Assembly (NCBI GenBank): GCA_041178545.1 | Contig: JBEGVB010000052.1 | Coordinates: forward strand, 45,276-109,275 | Origin: JBEATZ01 sp041178545 | GTDB lineage: Bacteria; Planctomycetota; UBA1135; UBA2386 | Direction: 5' to 3' | DNA length: 64,000 bases | Shown: piece by piece, positions 7,971 through 15,163 of the stretch | How positions within the stretch are numbered: position 1 is the first letter of the stretch | Layout: every line of letters begins with the position of its first letter | Notes under the pieces: generated by a model | Databases searched by the model: none | The model's input: only the letters and a program-made list of their open reading frames with translations | What the model was told of the DNA's origin: nothing | Made by a program: the position numbers and the translations under genes

Positions 7971-8804
7971 TCAACGCGCAAGGTTGGTGGCAACTCGGTC
8001 CCAAGTGGCCTTGCAGGTGCGCAGGGCCTCGGGAGCTGCGTGGCTCGACCGCGACAGCTCGAAGCAAACAGGTCCTTCATAACCTACTTCTTTGAGAGCA
8101 CTTAGGACGGCATGGAAGTCCACATCGCCGGTGCCGGGCAGCAGGTGTTCGTGGACCCCGCGCCGCATGTCCTCCAGGTGCACCTGGACCAGCCGGTCGG
8201 CGCAACCGCCGATGGCAGCGGCCGGATCGCCCTCCCAGACCGCGTAGAGATGGCCAATGTCGAGGGTCAGGGCCGGTGCGGCCTCCCCCAACCTCAGGCA
8301 AAGTTCCCGATAGGCCCCCACCGTTTCCACCGCCATGCCCGGCTCGGGCTCGAAGGCCGGCACCAGACCGGCAGCGCGCACCGCCGCACAGCTGGCGTCG
8401 ACCCCGGCATCCAGCAGGGTGCGGGAGTCCGGACCGGGGGCGCGGTCGATGCCCGCCCAGAACGACACCACCTTGGCACCCAGGTCCGCCCCGAGGGCGG
8501 CACACCGGCGCGTGTAGTCCAACCGCCGCGCCCGGGCGGCCGGGTCCCGGGTCATGAGGGTGGGCTCGTGCTTGCAGGTGGGATCCAGCACGAACCGCGC
8601 CCCGGTCTCCACCACCACCTCCAGCCCGAGGCGTTCGAGCAGGGTGCCGATGGCCCCCACCTCCGCCGCCGTGGAGCGGAAGGGGTCGAGGTGCATCACG
8701 TCGGGGGTGAGCGCCACCACGGCGTAGCCTGCGTCGGCCACGAGCCGGAGGGCATCCTCCAGCCGGTGGTTCTGCAGGCCGCTCGTGTGGTAGCCAGCCC
8801 GCAC
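7971..8804 (-). CDS. Sugar phosphate isomerase/epimerase-like (AP endonuclease 2 family) TIM barrel
   Basis: A 277-residue xylose-isomerase-like TIM barrel. The N-terminus has the family pattern (VRAGYHTSGLQNHRLEDAL). Metal or catalytic residues are seen in PAFEPEPG, LTLDIGHLYAV, VQVHLEDMRRGVHEHLLPG and VCFELSRSSH. The pattern of Glu, Asp-x-x-His, His and Glu matches metal-dependent sugar epimerases; the substrate cannot be told. A GTG start at 8804 lies 2 bp after the stop of the upstream gene, with a GGGCGG-type ribosome site inside that gene, so the two are co-transcribed. Confidence 0.75.
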   Translation of the reverse strand: MRAGYHTSGLQNHRLEDALRLVADAGYAVVALTPDVMHLDPFRSTAAEVGAIGTLLERLGLEVVVETGARFVLDPTCKHEPTLMTRDPAARARRLDYTRRCAALGADLGAKVVSFWAGIDRAPGPDSRTLLDAGVDASCAAVRAAGLVPAFEPEPGMAVETVGAYRELCLRLGEAAPALTLDIGHLYAVWEGDPAAAIGGCADRLVQVHLEDMRRGVHEHLLPGTGDVDFHAVLSALKEVGYEGPVCFELSRSSHAAPEALRTCKATWDRVATNLAR

Positions 8805-8806
8805 GT

Positions 8807-9379
8807 TCAGCCGCCCTGCTTGCGGACCTTGTTGTTCAGTGTCTGGTAGGCACCGAACAGCTTCTCGAGCTGGGTGTACTCGGCGGGCTGGGCCCAGTCG
8901 CCGAGCTGGGCCTCCTCCTGCCACAGCAGGTTGGGCTCCACCAGCTGGTTCCACTGCTCCAGCACGTCCTTGGCGCGCCCGGCGGCCTCCCGAGCCTTCA
9001 TGTTGTCGCCGCCGTTGCGCAACGTGACGCTCTCGTTGAAGAGGACCGTGGCCTGGGCCTCCAGCTGGGCGAGCTTGCCGAGCGTCTCCTGCGTGAGCGC
9101 CGGGGCGGGGCGGCCCGGAGTCTTGCCAGCCTTGGCGCTGCCGGCGGGGAGCGAGACGACGGGAGCGGGTGCAGCCGCGGGTGCCGCGGCAGGAGTCGAG
9201 GTGCCTTGGTTGGCGGGCACAGCAGGCTTCTTGCCGCCGCCACCGCTCATCACGAGCAACAGTCCCACCACCGCAACGGCCCCCACGACGAGCAGCAGCG
9301 TCTGGGACGAGGAGGAACTGGAGCTGGACGAGCTGGCGCGGGAACGCGGGCGCGAGCCACCGGACGAGCGGGATGCCAT
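8807..9379 (-). CDS. Hypothetical single-pass membrane protein with poly-serine N-terminus
   Basis: A 190-residue protein of unknown function. A basic/serine N-terminal tail (ten serines near residues 16-25) leads into one membrane helix (about 27-44, TLLLVVGAVAVVGLLLVMSG). A Pro/Ala-rich linker follows. The C-terminal half (about 98-190) is predicted helical with Gln/Glu/Leu periodicity (LGKLAQLEAQATVLF, AREAAGRAKDVLEQWNQL), like a short coiled coil. Orientation with the tail inside and the coiled part outside is inferred. It is followed after 2 bp by the TIM-barrel gene. Confidence 0.6.
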   Translation of the reverse strand: MASRSSGGSRPRSRASSSSSSSSSSQTLLLVVGAVAVVGLLLVMSGGGGKKPAVPANQGTSTPAAAPAAAPAPVVSLPAGSAKAGKTPGRPAPALTQETLGKLAQLEAQATVLFNESVTLRNGGDNMKAREAAGRAKDVLEQWNQLVEPNLLWQEEAQLGDWAQPAEYTQLEKLFGAYQTLNNKVRKQGG

Positions 9380-9426
9380 GGCTGGCTTCTACCCCTTGGT
9401 GCGGGGCACGGGGAAGTCCCGTTTGC

Positions 9427-10761
9427 TCACGCGCGCTCGCCCACCTGCAGCACGGCCACGTAGCCGCCGTCGCACGCGCCCGCGACCGGGAGGGTCAGCC
9501 GTTCCGAGAGCAGCACCACGCCGGGTCGGAGGACCGAGCGCACGACCTGTTCGTTCTCCTCAGGCTCGATGGAGCAGGTCGAGTAGGCGACCCGACCGCC
9601 GGGCCGGACGAGTGCGACAGCCTGTTCCAGCAGCTCGCGCTGCACGGCGGTCAGCTCGCGGACCGCTGCCTCGGTGATGCGGTGGCGGACCTCGACGCGG
9701 CGGCCGAGCACGCCACTGTTGGAGCACGGCACGTCGGCAAGCACGGCATCGGCGCGGGGCAGCAGCGATGCGTCCTCCACCACGGTGACGCGGTCGCCGA
9801 AGTGCAGCCGGGCGACGTTCTCGCGGATGCGCTGGCAGCGCAGCGGGTCGACGTCGTGCGCATGCACGTGCCCGCCCGGACCGACCTTCTCGGCCAGGAG
9901 CATGGTCTTGGTGCCTGGCGCGGCGCAGAGGTCGACCACCGTCTCGCCGGGAAGGACGGCAAGCGCCTCGGCCGCGCGCAGTGCGGTCGGGTCCTGCACC
10001 ACGCACCAGCCCTCGCGCCAGGCGCGCGTGGCGAACGGCGACTCCCCACCGGTCCAGCGCAGCACGGAAGGATGGTCGGTGGGCCCGGTGCGCACGCCGT
10101 CGACGGCAAGCTGTTCGCGAAGCCGCTCGGCGCTGCCCGCATGCTCGGTGGCACGCAGGTGGACGTGCGGCACCGTGCTGCATGCCTCGCACACCGACGC
10201 AGCCCGCTCGCCGTGCACTGCACGCCAGCGGGCGACCAACCAGTCGGGGAGCGAGTGGCGCACGGCCAGCGGGTCGTGTGCGGCGAACAACGGGCCGAGT
10301 CCCGGTGACTCCAGCACGAGCGTGCGGGCAGCTCCGACCGGCACCTCGGTGGCAGGGAGAGACGGGTCGGCAGGGCGGTCGACCAGGTTCCTGGCGATGC
10401 TGCGCAGCATGGCGTTGGCAAACGCCTGGTTGCGGTGCAGGAGTGCGACGGTCTCGTGCACCGCAGCGTGCGCGGGCATGCCGGGCACCATCAGCAGCTG
10501 GAAGGCGCCGAGCCGGATCGCGCACAGCAACGCGGGATCCTTGGGCATGCCGCGGTGCGCAAAGGTGGCGAGGATGGCGTCCAGCCAGCGCTCGTTGCGC
10601 ACCACGCCGTGTGCGAGCTCCCAGGCAAACGCCATGTCCCTCGGCGGCAGACGTTCACCGGGAGCACGGAATCCCCGCTCCAGTGCCTCGCGGACACGTT
10701 GGCACCTGCCCTGCTCGAGCTGCAGGAGTGCACGGAAGGCGACAGCGCGGCTCGTCGTCAT
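9427..10761 (-). CDS. rsmB: 16S rRNA (cytosine-967-C5)-methyltransferase RsmB
   Basis: SAM-dependent rRNA methyltransferase of 444 residues, near the usual 430-450. Residues about 1-135 form the NusB-like RNA-binding domain. The Rossmann domain carries DLCAAPGTKTMLLAE (277-291) for SAM, the helper cysteine in DVPCSNSG (Cys346) and the catalytic cysteine in AYSTCSIEPEENE (Cys396). It lies 12 bp downstream of fmt on the same strand, the fmt-rsmB arrangement known from many bacteria, so co-transcription is likely. The ATG at 10761 starts directly in the family N-terminus (AVAFRALLQLEQG). Confidence 0.93.
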   Translation of the reverse strand: MTTSRAVAFRALLQLEQGRCQRVREALERGFRAPGERLPPRDMAFAWELAHGVVRNERWLDAILATFAHRGMPKDPALLCAIRLGAFQLLMVPGMPAHAAVHETVALLHRNQAFANAMLRSIARNLVDRPADPSLPATEVPVGAARTLVLESPGLGPLFAAHDPLAVRHSLPDWLVARWRAVHGERAASVCEACSTVPHVHLRATEHAGSAERLREQLAVDGVRTGPTDHPSVLRWTGGESPFATRAWREGWCVVQDPTALRAAEALAVLPGETVVDLCAAPGTKTMLLAEKVGPGGHVHAHDVDPLRCQRIRENVARLHFGDRVTVVEDASLLPRADAVLADVPCSNSGVLGRRVEVRHRITEAAVRELTAVQRELLEQAVALVRPGGRVAYSTCSIEPEENEQVVRSVLRPGVVLLSERLTLPVAGACDGGYVAVLQVGERA

Positions 10762-10773
10762 GGCCGCGCCAAC

Positions 10774-11718
10774 TCAGCCGAACCGCGCGTCGGGAGCGAT
10801 CGAGTGGCCGCGCACGAACTCGCCTGCGGTCATGTTGCGACCGTTGTCCGGCTTGATGCGCGTGATGCGGAACAACCCCTTGCCCGTGCAGACGCGGATC
10901 CCCTCCTCGCCTGCGGACTGGATCGCACCCGGGATGCCCATGCCGTAGTTGTCGGGCTCGACCACGCCCTCCATGACGAAGAAGCGGCGCGCCCCGAGGC
11001 GGGTCTGTGCACCCGGCTTCGGCGTCATCGCCCGCACCAGCAGGTCCACGTCGGTCGCAGGTGCCTTCCAGTCGATGATGCCGTGCACCTTCTCGACCTT
11101 CGGCGCGTAGGTGGCCTTCTTTGCGTCCTGCTTGCGGTAGGCATCCTTGCCCGCCTCGACCAGCTCGATCGCGCGCACGAGCGCCTTGCCGCTCAGCTGG
11201 GCGAGGCGCTCGCGCAGGACACCGGAGTTCTCGTTGGGCCCGATCGGCGTCTCCTCCACGAGGAGGATGTCGCCGGCATCGAGCTCCGGGACGATCCGCA
11301 TGATGGTCACGCCCGTGACCTTGTCGCCCTGGCGGATGGCGTGCTGCACGGGTGCTGCACCGCGGTACTTGGGCAGCAGGGATGCGTGGGCGTTGAGCAG
11401 TCCGCGCGGCGCGATCGTGAGCAGGTCGTGCTTCAGGATCACGCCGTAGCTGATGACGATGCCGAGGTCCGGCTTCAGGTCGCGCAGCTGCTGGACGAAC
11501 TCGGGCGCGTGCGGGTCCTCGGGCTGGGCACAGGGCAGGCCCAGCTCCTCGGCAGCGGCCTTCACCTCGGCCTCGTACACCTTGCGGCCACGGCCGCGTG
11601 GTGCGTCGGGCTTGGTCACCACCAGCAGCGGGCTGCAGCCGGACTCCTTCATCACACGCAGTGCCGGGATGGCAAAGTCGCTGCTGCCGAAGAAGAGGAT
11701 GCGGAGCTTGCTGGTCAC
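10774..11718 (-). CDS. fmt: Methionyl-tRNA formyltransferase
   Basis: Transfers a formyl group from 10-formyl-THF to initiator Met-tRNA. Length is 314 residues, the family norm. The catalytic triad is visible as Asn109 and His111 in NAHASLLPKYRGAAP and Asp147 in PELDAGDIL. The N-terminus ILFFGSSDFAIPAL is also typical. The start is a GTG at 11718 (VTSKLRILFFG), chosen because it gives the canonical N-terminus. No def gene is next to it, unlike the common def-fmt pair. It diverges from a HIT-like gene and runs into rsmB. Confidence 0.94.
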   Translation of the reverse strand: MTSKLRILFFGSSDFAIPALRVMKESGCSPLLVVTKPDAPRGRGRKVYEAEVKAAAEELGLPCAQPEDPHAPEFVQQLRDLKPDLGIVISYGVILKHDLLTIAPRGLLNAHASLLPKYRGAAPVQHAIRQGDKVTGVTIMRIVPELDAGDILLVEETPIGPNENSGVLRERLAQLSGKALVRAIELVEAGKDAYRKQDAKKATYAPKVEKVHGIIDWKAPATDVDLLVRAMTPKPGAQTRLGARRFFVMEGVVEPDNYGMGIPGAIQSAGEEGIRVCTGKGLFRITRIKPDNGRNMTAGEFVRGHSIAPDARFG

Positions 11719-11774
11719 GAGTGCGGAAAGATGTTGGGCGAGCAAGGTACCTGCGGCCAACATGCCCTGCAAAC

Positions 11775-12587
11775 GTGGACCCAGACCAAGTTGCCGCACG
11801 ACTGCCAGCGCTCGAGGACCTGCAACTCGTCGACTTCGAGCCCGCAGCCGTGCGGCGCGTGCGTGTGTTCGGTGCCACGGCAGAACTCGCGTGGATCCCT
11901 TCGCGCGCAGCGCGCGCAGGACAGCCCGGGCCGGACCGGCCGGCGTTCCGCGCCGATGCCGCGGAACGCATCCTGGCCCACGAGACATTGCACCGCGATG
12001 GCGCATTCTCGGTGACTCCCAACCGCTTCCCGTTCGCGCAGCGCCTTGCGCTGCTCTGGGCTGTTCCAGCCCAACGCGAGGCCTCGGTGGAGCTGTTGGC
12101 GGCGGCGTTCGCATGGGCGCGGCGCCACGACGGGACCGCACTGGTCAACTCGATCGGCGCCGCGTCGTCGATCGCGCGCGCCCACGTGCACGTGACCGTG
12201 GAACAGCTGCCCTTCCTCGACGAGCTGGACGAGCTGCCGCTCGCGGGCGACTGGCTGCCGCGCGTCGAAGGCGTGCAGTTCGTGCGCAAGCGCCTGCCCT
12301 GCTGGTTCGTGGGCGCCCGCGGCGACGTGGCGCAGGTGGCAAGGGCGCTGCATGCGCTGCAGCTGCGGCGCTCGAGTGCGGCAGCCACGGTGGTCGCGTG
12401 CGGCGAGACGGCATGGCTGGTGCCCCGCACGCTGGAGACCGCGCCCGGCTTCCCGCACCCTCTTGGTTCGGCCGAGGCCTGGGGACGTTGGTGCTACCTG
12501 CGCGAGGAGGACTGGGCACGCGCAGAGCCCGCGCAGCTGGAGTCGGCCCTGGTGGCGAGCGGCATGCCGTACGCAGCCGGCACCTGA
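11775..12587 (+). CDS. HIT-like nucleotidyltransferase/phosphorylase family protein
   Basis: About 270 residues. The central motif SIARAHVHVTVEQLPF matches the HIT-superfamily histidine triad region (HxH followed by a hydrophobic), as in Ap4A phosphorylase or GalT-like enzymes. NRFPFAQRLALLW upstream of it fits the strand before the active site in DUF4922-type proteins. Nucleotide transfer or phosphorolysis is inferred. The start is uncertain: a GTG at 11775 is used, but an in-frame GTG at 11721 is possible, and neither has a clear ribosome site. Its stop nearly abuts the stop of convergent scpA. Confidence 0.55.
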   Translation: MDPDQVAARLPALEDLQLVDFEPAAVRRVRVFGATAELAWIPSRAARAGQPGPDRPAFRADAAERILAHETLHRDGAFSVTPNRFPFAQRLALLWAVPAQREASVELLAAAFAWARRHDGTALVNSIGAASSIARAHVHVTVEQLPFLDELDELPLAGDWLPRVEGVQFVRKRLPCWFVGARGDVAQVARALHALQLRRSSAAATVVACGETAWLVPRTLETAPGFPHPLGSAEAWGRWCYLREEDWARAEPAQLESALVASGMPYAAGT

Positions 12588-12588
12588 C

Positions 12589-13560
12589 TCAGGCCAGCGC
12601 CTCGCCCTCGGCAGCCTCGCTGTCGCCGGCCTCGTTCCCGGTGGCCGACGGCTCCGCGTCGTCCGAGGAATCCTCCGTCGGCAGGTCTGCCGAAGCATCC
12701 TCCACGGCGCTCGCGACCGAGGCACCGTCGGTGGCGCTGCGGCCGTCGGCAAGCGCTGCGGCCGCCGCCGCCTCGGCGGCCAGCTGGCGCTCCTCCTCCG
12801 CGCTGATGCCCGCGAGGATCTCGTCGGCCGTCACCTCCTCGGAGCCACGGTAGGCGAGCTGGATGTCGCCGAAGCACTGCTCCTGGTGTGCACGCAGGTA
12901 GCCCTGCTTCATCATCTCGAGCAGCGCGATGAGCGTGCCGATCATGCCGTAGCGGCCCTCCTGCGGGTCGAACACCTCGCGGAAGGTCACCTCGCGGCGG
13001 GCCTTGAACACCGTGAGCAGCTTGCGCGTGTAGAAGCCGACGTCCCGCTTCTCGCGCTCGATGTGCATCGTCTGCTGGGTGCCGATCTCCTCCAGCAGCC
13101 GTGCGAACGCGGAGGTGAGGTCCCAGACCTGCACGTTGCCGATGTCGAGCTGGTCCTGTTCGTCCTCGTCGGCAAGGTGGCTGGGCACCGCCACCACCAG
13201 GGGAGCCTGCTTCGACCGACGCTCGGCACGGCCCTCCAGCTGGCGGGCGAGGTCGCGGTAGCGCTTGTACTCCAGCAGCCTGCGGATCAGGTCGTCGCGC
13301 GGGTCGAGCTCCTCCTCGATCTCGACGGCCTCCGTCGGCAGCAGCTCGCGCGACTTGATCTCCATGAGCGTGGAGGCCATCACGACGAAGTCGCCGATGT
13401 CCTGCAGGTCCAGCTCGCGCAACACCTCGAGGTGCTTGAGGTAGTCCTCGAGGATCCGGGCCACCGAGATCTCGTGGATGTCCACCTCCTGCTGCCGCAC
13501 GAGGTGCAGCAACAGGTCCATGGGGCCGGAGAAGACGGGCAGTTCGACGCGGTAGGACAC
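12589..13560 (-). CDS. scpA: Segregation and condensation protein A
   Basis: Kleisin subunit of the SMC-ScpAB condensin, which helps fold and segregate the chromosome. The N-terminus FSGPMDLLLHLVRQQEVDIHEI is diagnostic, followed by IGDFVVMASTLMEIKSRELLP. The 323 residues end in an acidic, Ala/Glu-rich tail (about 255-323) that is longer than in typical ScpA proteins (about 240-270 residues). scpB is not adjacent. The start ATG gives MSYRVELPVFSGP. It is convergent with the HIT-like gene, with a single base between the two stops. Confidence 0.93.
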   Translation of the reverse strand: MSYRVELPVFSGPMDLLLHLVRQQEVDIHEISVARILEDYLKHLEVLRELDLQDIGDFVVMASTLMEIKSRELLPTEAVEIEEELDPRDDLIRRLLEYKRYRDLARQLEGRAERRSKQAPLVVAVPSHLADEDEQDQLDIGNVQVWDLTSAFARLLEEIGTQQTMHIEREKRDVGFYTRKLLTVFKARREVTFREVFDPQEGRYGMIGTLIALLEMMKQGYLRAHQEQCFGDIQLAYRGSEEVTADEILAGISAEEERQLAAEAAAAAALADGRSATDGASVASAVEDASADLPTEDSSDDAEPSATGNEAGDSEAAEGEALA

Positions 13561-13625
13561 GGCTCGCGCAGTGTAGCCGCGCAGCGTGTCGCGGGACGGT
13601 GCGAGGTGCTAATCTCCCGCGCTCC

Positions 13626-14597
13626 ATGGACCCGAGGATCCAGCGCGGCAGGCAGATCATCGCCCACGGCGCATCGGCCCTGCAGCAGGTTGCCGATCGC
13701 CTCGACGACGGGTTCCGCAGCGCGGTGGAGCGCATCCTCGGGCTCAGGGGCCGCGTGGTCACCACGGGCATGGGCAAGGCGGGCATCGTGGCCAACAAGG
13801 TCTCGGCCACGCTCGCGTCCACCGGCACGCCCTCCATCCACCTCCACCCCGCGGAGGCGATCCACGGCGACCTGGGCCGCCTCACCGAGGGCGACCTGTG
13901 CCTCGCCTTCAGCAAGTCGGGGGAGACGGGCGAGTTGCTGGTGTTGCTGCCGCACGTGAAGGCGTGTGCCGTGCCCATCGTCAGCATCACGCAGAGCCGC
14001 ACGTCCACCCTCGGTCGCCACAGCGACATCGTGCTGGAGCTGGGGCCGATCGAGGAGTCGGGCCCCTTTGCCCTCGCACCGAGCGCGTCCACCAGCGCCA
14101 TGATGGCCCTCGGCGACGCACTGGCGCTCGTGGTGCAGGAGGGCCGGAAGTTCGGGCCCGAGGACTTCGCGCGCTTCCACCCCGGCGGCGACCTCGGCCG
14201 GAAGCTGCTCAAGGTGGGCGAGATGATGCGCACCGGCGAGCGCAACCCGGTCGTGCGGTGTGGCTCGACGCTACTGGAGGCCATCGGGGTGATGACGCGC
14301 ACCCCGGGCCGGCCAGGCGCCACGAGCATCGTCGACACGGAAGGCCGCCTGGTCGGGTTCTTCACCGACGGCGACCTGCGCCGGCTCATCGAGCGCGGGC
14401 TCACCAGCCCACGCGAGATCGCCGTCGACGAGGTGATGACGCGCAACCCGCGCACGATCGGCACCGACACGTTCGCCCTCGAGGCGCTCGCGCTGCTCTC
14501 GCAGCGCAGCCTCGACCAGATGCCGGTGGTGGACGAGTCCGGCAGGCTGCTGGGACTGCTCGACGTGCAGGACCTGCTCAACCTCAAGATCGGATGA
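13626..14597 (+). CDS. kdsD: Arabinose-5-phosphate isomerase (KpsF/GutQ family)
   Basis: Interconverts ribulose-5-phosphate and arabinose-5-phosphate, the first step of Kdo synthesis for lipopolysaccharide. The 323 residues hold a SIS domain (GMGKAGIVANK, LAFSKSGETGE, ALGDALALVV, FARFHPGGDLGRKLL) followed by a pair of CBS domains (about 205-320). It opens a run of four same-strand genes joined by 4-bp overlaps: its TGA overlaps the ATG of kdsC. ATG 13626 is preferred over an upstream in-frame start at 13599 because MDPRIQRGRQ matches the family start. Confidence 0.92.
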   Translation: MDPRIQRGRQIIAHGASALQQVADRLDDGFRSAVERILGLRGRVVTTGMGKAGIVANKVSATLASTGTPSIHLHPAEAIHGDLGRLTEGDLCLAFSKSGETGELLVLLPHVKACAVPIVSITQSRTSTLGRHSDIVLELGPIEESGPFALAPSASTSAMMALGDALALVVQEGRKFGPEDFARFHPGGDLGRKLLKVGEMMRTGERNPVVRCGSTLLEAIGVMTRTPGRPGATSIVDTEGRLVGFFTDGDLRRLIERGLTSPREIAVDEVMTRNPRTIGTDTFALEALALLSQRSLDQMPVVDESGRLLGLLDVQDLLNLKIG

Positions 14598-15163
14598 GCA
14601 CACCCTCCGGCCATGAACCGCGTGGCGCAGGCAGGCCGCTGCCACCGCAGGCGCAGCTGGCGGCCGTCCGCTGGCTGCTGCTCGACGTGGACGGCGTGCT
14701 CACCGACGGACGCGTGCACTTCGACGCCGAGGGCCGTGAGTACAAGAGCTTCCACGTGCACGATGCGGCAGGCATCGTCTACTGGCACCGCAGCGGCGGC
14801 ATGAGCGGGTTCGTGTCCGGGCGCGGCGGCGAAATGGTGCTGCGGCGTGCGCGCGAACTGGGCGTGCACGAGGTGCACCTCGGTCGCACCGACAAGGGCA
14901 CGGTCCTCGACGAACTGGTCGAGCGGCTCGGCATCGACCTCGCCCAGGTCGCCTACGTCGGCGACGACCTGCTCGACCTCCCGGTGCTCACGCGCGTCGG
15001 CTTCGCGGCCACGGTCCCGGAGGGACGGCCCGAGGTGAAGGCGGTGTGCCACTGGGTGGCACAGCGTCCTGCTGGCTTCGGCGCCGTGCGCGACGTGGTC
15101 GAGCTGCTGCTGCGCGCCCGGGGCGCGTGGGACGGCATCGTGGCGAGGTCCGGGCGACCGTGA
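14594..15163 (+). CDS. kdsC: 3-deoxy-D-manno-octulosonate 8-phosphate phosphatase
   Basis: HAD-superfamily phosphatase that releases Kdo from Kdo-8-phosphate. The 189 residues show the C0-type HAD core: LLLDVDGVLTDGR (nucleophile Asp31, acid Asp33) and YVGDDLLDLPVL as the metal-binding motif. KSFHVHDAAGIVYWHRSG is characteristic of KdsC. The ATG overlaps the kdsD stop (ATGA) and its own TGA overlaps the next GTG, so translational coupling along the operon is likely. An N-terminal extension of about 25 Pro/Gly-rich residues precedes the catalytic core. Confidence 0.92.
   Translation: MSTPSGHEPRGAGRPLPPQAQLAAVRWLLLDVDGVLTDGRVHFDAEGREYKSFHVHDAAGIVYWHRSGGMSGFVSGRGGEMVLRRARELGVHEVHLGRTDKGTVLDELVERLGIDLAQVAYVGDDLLDLPVLTRVGFAATVPEGRPEVKAVCHWVAQRPAGFGAVRDVVELLLRARGAWDGIVARSGRP

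Noticed and set aside
12494..15052. 852-codon open frame on the minus strand through scpA, kdsD and kdsC
   Set aside because: It runs antisense to or out of frame with well-supported genes and its translation is Arg/Ser/Pro-rich. Long open frames on the wrong strand are expected in DNA with about 70 percent GC.
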